A stretch of 64,000 bases of DNA from positions 124,001 through 188,000 of the forward strand of contig JAMZAV010003177.1 in NCBI GenBank assembly GCA_024449915.1. The letters are read 5' to 3'. The notes below the pieces were generated by a model. The model did not search any database. It was not told the DNA's origin and saw only the letters and a list, made by a program, of their open reading frames with translations. The first letter of the stretch is position 1, and each line of letters starts with the position of its first letter. Below are positions 58,255 through 64,000 of the stretch, one piece after another. Position numbers and translations under genes: made by a program. The stretch comes from Sweltsa coloradensis. Taxonomy: Eukaryota; Arthropoda; Insecta; Plecoptera; Chloroperlidae.

Positions 58255-60850
58255 AGCGAAACAAACCATATAAGATTTGAAAAAAATGATTTACAGTTGG
58301 TATAATATAGCTTTTTCTCCCTACCCCGCAGGCTTAAAAGTAAGCTGTAGTACACCGCATTGCCCAACAATGTCGAGGCTCTTACACAGATTATCTTTTA
58401 TGGGAAACATCAGGAATAATCGCTGTTTTTTTCTGGAGAGGGTAATTTGAACCCTGTTAGGAAAAGTTTAAGTTGTTTGATTTCACTTTAACTGATAGTC
58501 ATTTTAATTTTAAATTTGGTAGCCAAGCCTGAGGGGCCGCCGCCATGGAAGGAAAAACATAGGGGGGGGGTATATGTGCAGTCCCCAAAAAAATAATCGG
58601 AATCACTAGTTATTACAAAAAACATTTTCCCCTCAAAATTTTTTTTGGGTAGAAAACACGTGTGAGGAAAAAAAATTTTTTAAAAAAAACCCCTTTTTTA
58701 AAAACAATTTTGAACTGATAAAAGAAAGGAAATCTGAATTCAATTGTTGAGATTTAAAAAGGATATGTCCAGTCTAAAAAAATGCAAAAATGTTGTTTTT
58801 AAAAATGTCCCCCTCTTTTACTCTCCTTTTTTCAGACGTCTTGTCCCCAAGATATTAAAAAGTTTTAAAGTGAACAAAATTTAAAGTGTTTAAAAGTTTT
58901 TTAAAAGGTTTAATTAAAGTAACATTGAGGCCCACGTTAAACCCGACAGAAATTTTGGGACCCCGGGGGTTTCTAAATCCCGCCCGAGATCCGTTTTCCT
59001 GAACAAAAGATTTCCTGATTTTTTCTTATCTTTAAGGGCAAAGGGCCAAGGGATTGAGTCCTCTCAAGCCCAATACCCCTTTCCCAAAGAATTTTGTTAT
59101 CTACAATCTATCCCTTTAGTAAGACACCTGAAGTGGGGCAGCATTGCCCCCGGGGAAGGTTTCCACGAGAAATTATTCACGCTTACGTCCATGGTTTCTT
59201 TTTTGTTTTTTGGTAAACCGCCAGGAGAAGCTTCCTCTACCCGCCTCTTCCTCTTCCTTTTTCGCGTCTGGGGGCCCAGATAAAAGGGGATATTTGAACT
59301 TTCCCTTCCCTTTCCCGGGTCTTCGCAGGGGGAAGTTTCTCGGGCACAATACGTAGGGCCCCCGGAAAGACAATTATGAACTTTTCATTCTTTTGCCGGG
59401 GAAAAAGGGGGCGGAGATAAAAGAAAACTGGGATTTTAAACCCAATCAATAATATGTAAAACTTTCAAACGAGGGCCCAGTGTAGACATCCTTTTTTCCA
59501 ATTAAGTTTTATGTGCGGGGTTGTGCGTGTTTTTGAAGCTAAGTTTCAAAAAACTTACACATTTTTTTTAGAATATTTGGGGAACTTTTTATCTGGAGCC
59601 CCCTTACGCGCTTGCGTCATTGCGGTGGAAGTGTCGACCTGTGGATCTCCACAAATGATATTTTTGGTGGGGGTGTTTTTGGTTTTTTTGATCAAAATAG
59701 CCCTCAAATGGGATAGCTTTGGGCAAGGAAGGTAAGTGTTAAAAATTGAACTGAAGTCCCCCGCAAAAAACCCAATTTTTAGAACGACTTATCAAAACAC
59801 AAAAAATTTTTTTATTTTTTATATTTTTCAATAAAAATCGATGGAGGATTAAGGGGGAAAAACCTGAGAAAAATTTTAACCCAGGATGCAGGGGATAAAA
59901 AAGAGTAAACAAGGGAACCTAAAAGAGGTGAGAGGTAAAGAAAAAGAAAAGAAAAAAGAAGAAGAAAAAGAAGAAAGAAAAAGGGAAGAAGAAGAAGAAG
60001 AAAGAAAAAAGAAGAAGAAGAAGAAGAAGAAGAAGAAGAAAAAGAAGAAGAAGAAAAAAAAAGAAGAAGGATGTCCAAATTAGATTGGGGGGTTTCCCCC
60101 CAAATTTATGATTTTTGGGGGCCCTATTTCAACTTCACAATAATATTACAAATCGCAAAAACTTTAAACCCCATTTTTGTTTTAAATTGTGAATTAAGTT
60201 ACTAAAATTACAAGTATCACCCGAACATCCATCGTATTTCCCCATGAGAAGTGGTGGCCTTCAGCCGGATTTTTATTTTTTTTCTAGTTTTTTAGCCAGA
60301 AAGGGCAATTTCATCTTTTTTAATTTGTCAAAAAATTTTTACTAAGTAGAGGTAAGACAAAGATTTGGACCAAAAAAGCTCAGGGAAAACCACTTTTTTT
60401 GAAAAACTCATAAACAAACCGGGGCCCCAAATTTTTAATAAAGAAAAAAACCAGATTTTGATGGTACATTTTTTTTGAAAAATAAAAATTTTAAACAAGC
60501 TGGGCGTTGAAAAAAACATATGATTATACTTTTTTAGATTTTTTAAAGCATGTTTTGGGTTTGGTCATTTTGCTAGACACCAGGGGGGGAAATTAACACC
60601 TGCATGCACTTAAAAGGTACTCGAGGTAAACCCGCATGTGCAGCCCTCAATGATAAAAATTTTTTGCCCTAAATTTAGCATTCCGGGTTTTTGCGGACCC
60701 TGTTTCAACCAAAAAAAAAACGTCAGATTTAAATAAATTGGAGGGGGAAAACGGGACAAAAAAGTCATTTTAAAACGGCGGTGAGGACAGGAGCAGTCCC
60801 CACTTGGGGGCGGTGTCCCCCCATTCCTATCCGATCCGATAGAAAATCGG
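58255..60850 (+). repeat. Block D: noisy copy of 16310-17835 joined to 23318-24230
   Basis: 58255-59110 matches 16310-17104, 59115-59460 is repeat R1 and 59470-59815 matches 17461-17835. Then 59838-60850 matches 23318-24230, including an AGA tract at about 59940-60068. It therefore shows the locus without the 5.5-kb Helitron2-like insertion. Homopolymers are altered throughout. Confidence 0.75.
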
Positions 60851-63800
60851 GAACTTTTCGCCTGAAACCCCTACCACCAAAAAAAGGTTTTTTTCCCCGA
60901 ATTTAAAGTCCGCCCCAACGGGCCCTTTAATCATAACACCCCCCCTCTCGTTGCTGTTTGGGTTTGGATCGCAAGGTTCTCCTTTCTCCTCAAATTTCAA
61001 AAGGGAAATTTAATAAATGTTCTTCGTTTCCTCCCCCAATACCCTTTCATGCCAAAAGGGAGAGGTGAACGGGAACCTCTCACGGGACAGAGATGAAGAG
61101 AGTTTCTTCAAGTTAAAATTTAAGGAAATCAAGAATTTTACATGAGGACTAAAAATGAAAAAACTACCCGAAATTCCTCCTGTGTCAGCTCTTTAAAACC
61201 CGCCCGGGCCCCGTTCCTTGACCCAGGGACTATGTAATTTTGGGGGGAGAATTCCCCATGCAATCCCCCCTCATGACCTAAAGCTTTCCCGTCATCCCCG
61301 AAAAAGCCACCCTGACTGCCCTCCTCGTTTTTTAAATTTACATAAAAGCTACGGGGATGCAGGCCCCGGACATTGCATTTCACTTCCCCCAACGTCTATT
61401 TTGGGTTTCCCGGAGCAAGAAGTTTCTTTCGGCTGGGATATATCGATGCGCCCCCCCCTTTTAAAAACTACAAAAAAAACCCGTATCCCCCAAAAGTGGG
61501 CAACCCCCCTCCTGCAAGACTCCCCCCCCTTCTCGCCCCCTTCCCCTTCGTTGCTGAATGGACTTTGGTGGTCCTTTAAAAACCCCCCCCCCCTTTTTTC
61601 AAAAAAATTTCCCCCAGAGAAAAGGGTAAAAAAGGTATTTTTGTCTTTTTTGGCCTACATGGAAACCCAAAAAGCTTTGCACCTGGAATTTTGGTCCCCA
61701 ATTTATCCATTTGAACCCTTCCTCGGGCTCTGCATCGGTTTTTTTCCCCGGGGCAGAGGACTTTTTGGGGAAAACTCTTTTTCGGAAAACGGAACAATTT
61801 TGTTGGTCCCGCCCGAAAAACTCCGTGAAGTCTACCAGTTCCCAAAACCTCCGTCAATCAAGATATTTCTCTTTCGCACTACTCCGCCCGATGGTATTCC
61901 CTGGCACTACCCCCCCCCCCCCCCTCCTTGCTCCTTATTTGGGGGGACGGGGGGTCGGCATCAAATCCAAAAAAAACCCCCCAACCCAAACCAAATTTGG
62001 AAAAAGGGTCGGGCCTTTTTTTTAAATGAGGAGTTTACCACCATCCTCATACGCATAGAAGGATTCTCAACTCCCCCCCCCTTATTTCCCCTATCAGGGG
62101 ACCCCCAAAAAAAACCCGCCCCTTCCCCCCGGACACTTCCTGTTTGGACCCCCCCTTCCCAAACCTCCCCGAAAAAAGCCCTCCCCAAAACCCCCCCCCC
62201 CCAATTGTCTCCATTGTTGGAAATTTTACCCAAAAAATTTTTACCCAGCCATTTTTGGGAAAAAGGGGGTTAGAACCTCAAAAACCACCCCAAGAAGAAC
62301 GAAAGGGACTTTTAAAGATTTTTTTTAAAACCCGGGAGCCCCTTCATTAATCTTTGCAGAGCAAAAACCCTCCCGGCCCAAGGGTTTGCTAGGTCGCTTT
62401 GAAACAGCCCACCCTGGGGAAGGAAAACTTGCAGAGTCACCAAAACAAACGCCTAACAAGGGTCCCCTTTAAGCGGCCCCTGCACAAATGGGTGGGCCTT
62501 TCCCCCCCCTCCCCAATTTAGTTATTGTAACAGAAGAATTTTTTAAGTACGTTTATGCCCCCTACCCCCAATCTTTTTTTTTGTTTCAAATTTTTTTAAA
62601 ATTTTTTTAAACAAAAAATTGGGAGGGGGGGCCCATTTTTTTCTTTTAAGTTTAAAGTTTTGTTCAATATTTTTTTTGGAAATTTCATATCTATTTCCCT
62701 TTTAAAACCCTTTCGGGGTTTTCCTCCCCTCTTTTCCCCACCATTTTTACTCGTCTTTAAATTTATTGCACGTACAGGGGATAACTCCGCACTTTCGAAA
62801 GAGCCGGAGGCAATACCCCCCAAACACACAGTTACGCGTCGGACCCCAGAGAAGCAAAAACCTCCGTACTATACGAGTAAAAAAGCATATTTTCCTTTTT
62901 TTCCCTCCCCCTGGTTACTCGCTCCCTTCTGAATCCCTTTCAAGTAATATTTTGTTTTTTTTTCTCCACCATGGTATTAATTAACTCAAGTGAATTTTTA
63001 GTCAACTTTTCCCTCATAGTCAGGATTTCAAAAAGCAGTTTTAAACCCCCCTTTGTTCAATGGGTGGTAGTGACAAAGCTTTCCCCCTTCAATTTGCCTT
63101 TTAAAAAGAAAAAGTTGAAAAAGTAAGCTACAAGGCATAGAAAAAAAAAGTTTTGGGGGAAAAGCCTTTCCAGAAAATAAAATAAACAAGTAAACTATAA
63201 AAACCCTTGACATAAAAAAAAAAAAATGCGTACAAAAAATAAATTTTTTGGGGCACAAAGATTTTGGGTTTAAAAACCTGGGAAACAATATTTTTTTCCC
63301 TTAAAATTATTCTTAAACTATTTTAACAAATATTTTTTTTTGCCTCACTATCAACAGGTTTTTACCCACAAGGTGTTATGAAACCTAAACAAAATAATTA
63401 AGAATAAAAATTAAAAAAACCATAAAATAGGCTATACAAATCATTAAATACAAAAACAAGTAAAAAATTAAAATTTTAAAATTTTTTAAAACAAATCAAC
63501 AAAAAAAACATGAAATAAAACTATAAATATAAAAAAACAGCTAAAACCCCAAGAAAAAACAAAGGGAAAAAAAAAAACGGGTTTAAAATAAAAAACTGTT
63601 AAAATGAAAAAAAGGTTTTAACCGATAAGGTGACAAGAGTGAAAAAACTAGTCATTTTAGAAAACGGGCACAAAAAAAAATAAATTTTTAAAAAAAAATT
63701 GAGCGAGGCAGCGAGCGTCTCCACTGATCTTAAGGCGGGCCCCAAAAAATTGGCATACATAAGCGTAGCGCAACGCAAGCAAAAACGCAAAAAAATAAAA

Positions 63801-64000
63801 CAAGGCCCTGGTGTTTAAAACACACAATTAAACGTTTTAATAGCGTAGGCGGGGAAGCACAGCGCAAGAAAGGGTTTATTTTTTAATTTTCTTATGCTTG
63901 CGTTTTGCTTTTGCCCCAATGGGAAACCCCAGAAAAAACCACGACTAAAACAAAACGCCCATTTTCAGTTAAATAAAATTCACAATATTGTTTTTTGGTC
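60851..64000. other. Homopolymer-rich sequence, no supported feature
   Basis: The longest frame (61218-62273, 351 codons) is Pro/Phe/Lys-rich because of C, T and A runs and shows no domain. Sequence near 63700 (AGCGAGGCAGCGAGCG and AAGCGTAGCGCAACGCAAGC) resembles Helitron2-like 5' ends but no element can be delimited. Confidence 0.5.

Noticed and set aside
61218..62273. 351-codon open frame
   Set aside because: Composition follows C, T and A homopolymers (Pro, Phe, Lys), it lies in noisy sequence, and no domain or splice context supports it.

Overview
The window looks like repeat-rich nuclear DNA from an invertebrate, most likely an arthropod. There is no bacterial gene organisation. Genes survive only as isolated exons with GT/AG splice sites. 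Two short exons sit behind a TATA box at exactly -30 and an arthropod-type TCAGT initiator. Most of the sequence is transposable elements, microsatellites and segmental duplications. Real protein-coding content is small: two 3' exons of an SLC19-type (thiamine/folate) transporter (8956-9769, +), two paralogous signal-peptide exons (5591-5671 and 24782-24868, -), and an unidentified candidate exon present four times.

Blocks of one ancestral locus recur. Block A is about 5.3-17.8 kb, block B 23.3-30.0 kb, block C 46.0-50.9 kb and block D 58.3-60.9 kb. Comparing them gives natural empty sites for several insertions. A and B share one Helitron-like insertion that C lacks, and C carries a relative of it about 140 bp away, so C split off before A and B. 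Block C keeps only a broken copy of the last transporter exon.

The dominant mobile DNA is a superfamily of non-autonomous rolling-circle-type elements (973-1429 on +; 6057-6850, 11831-12813, 13360-14153, 17836-23316, 27195-28005, 32383-33164, 41783-42352 and 47977-48725 on -). They share a 3' end in CCTAG(T), a hairpin with AACG/CGTT stem just before it, and a 5' terminus of 9-13 nt that is the inverse complement of a site about 25-30 nt inside the 3' end. This resembles Helitron2/Helentron asymmetric terminal inverted repeats. A second type starts with TC and ends in a hairpin plus CTAG (2289-4542 and 20023-22592). It carries tandem tRNA-like units and a near-perfect 490-bp palindrome at its 5' end. 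One copy sits inside an hAT-like element and the other inside the 5.5-kb Helitron2-like element.

Other elements are a Penelope-like element with RT and GIY-YIG endonuclease (30062-32295), a decayed R2/NeSL-like LINE (33885-36240), a decayed Ty1/copia element (51430-53790), 3' stubs of two further LINE families, several tRNA-derived SINE heads, a 2.56-kb long-inverted-repeat element (53805-56366) and an 87-bp minisatellite (45309-45972). About 36.3-41.0 kb and 56.4-64.0 kb are full of homopolymer runs and look like poorly resolved sequence. No autonomous Rep/helicase gene, CRISPR array or intact multi-exon gene is visible.
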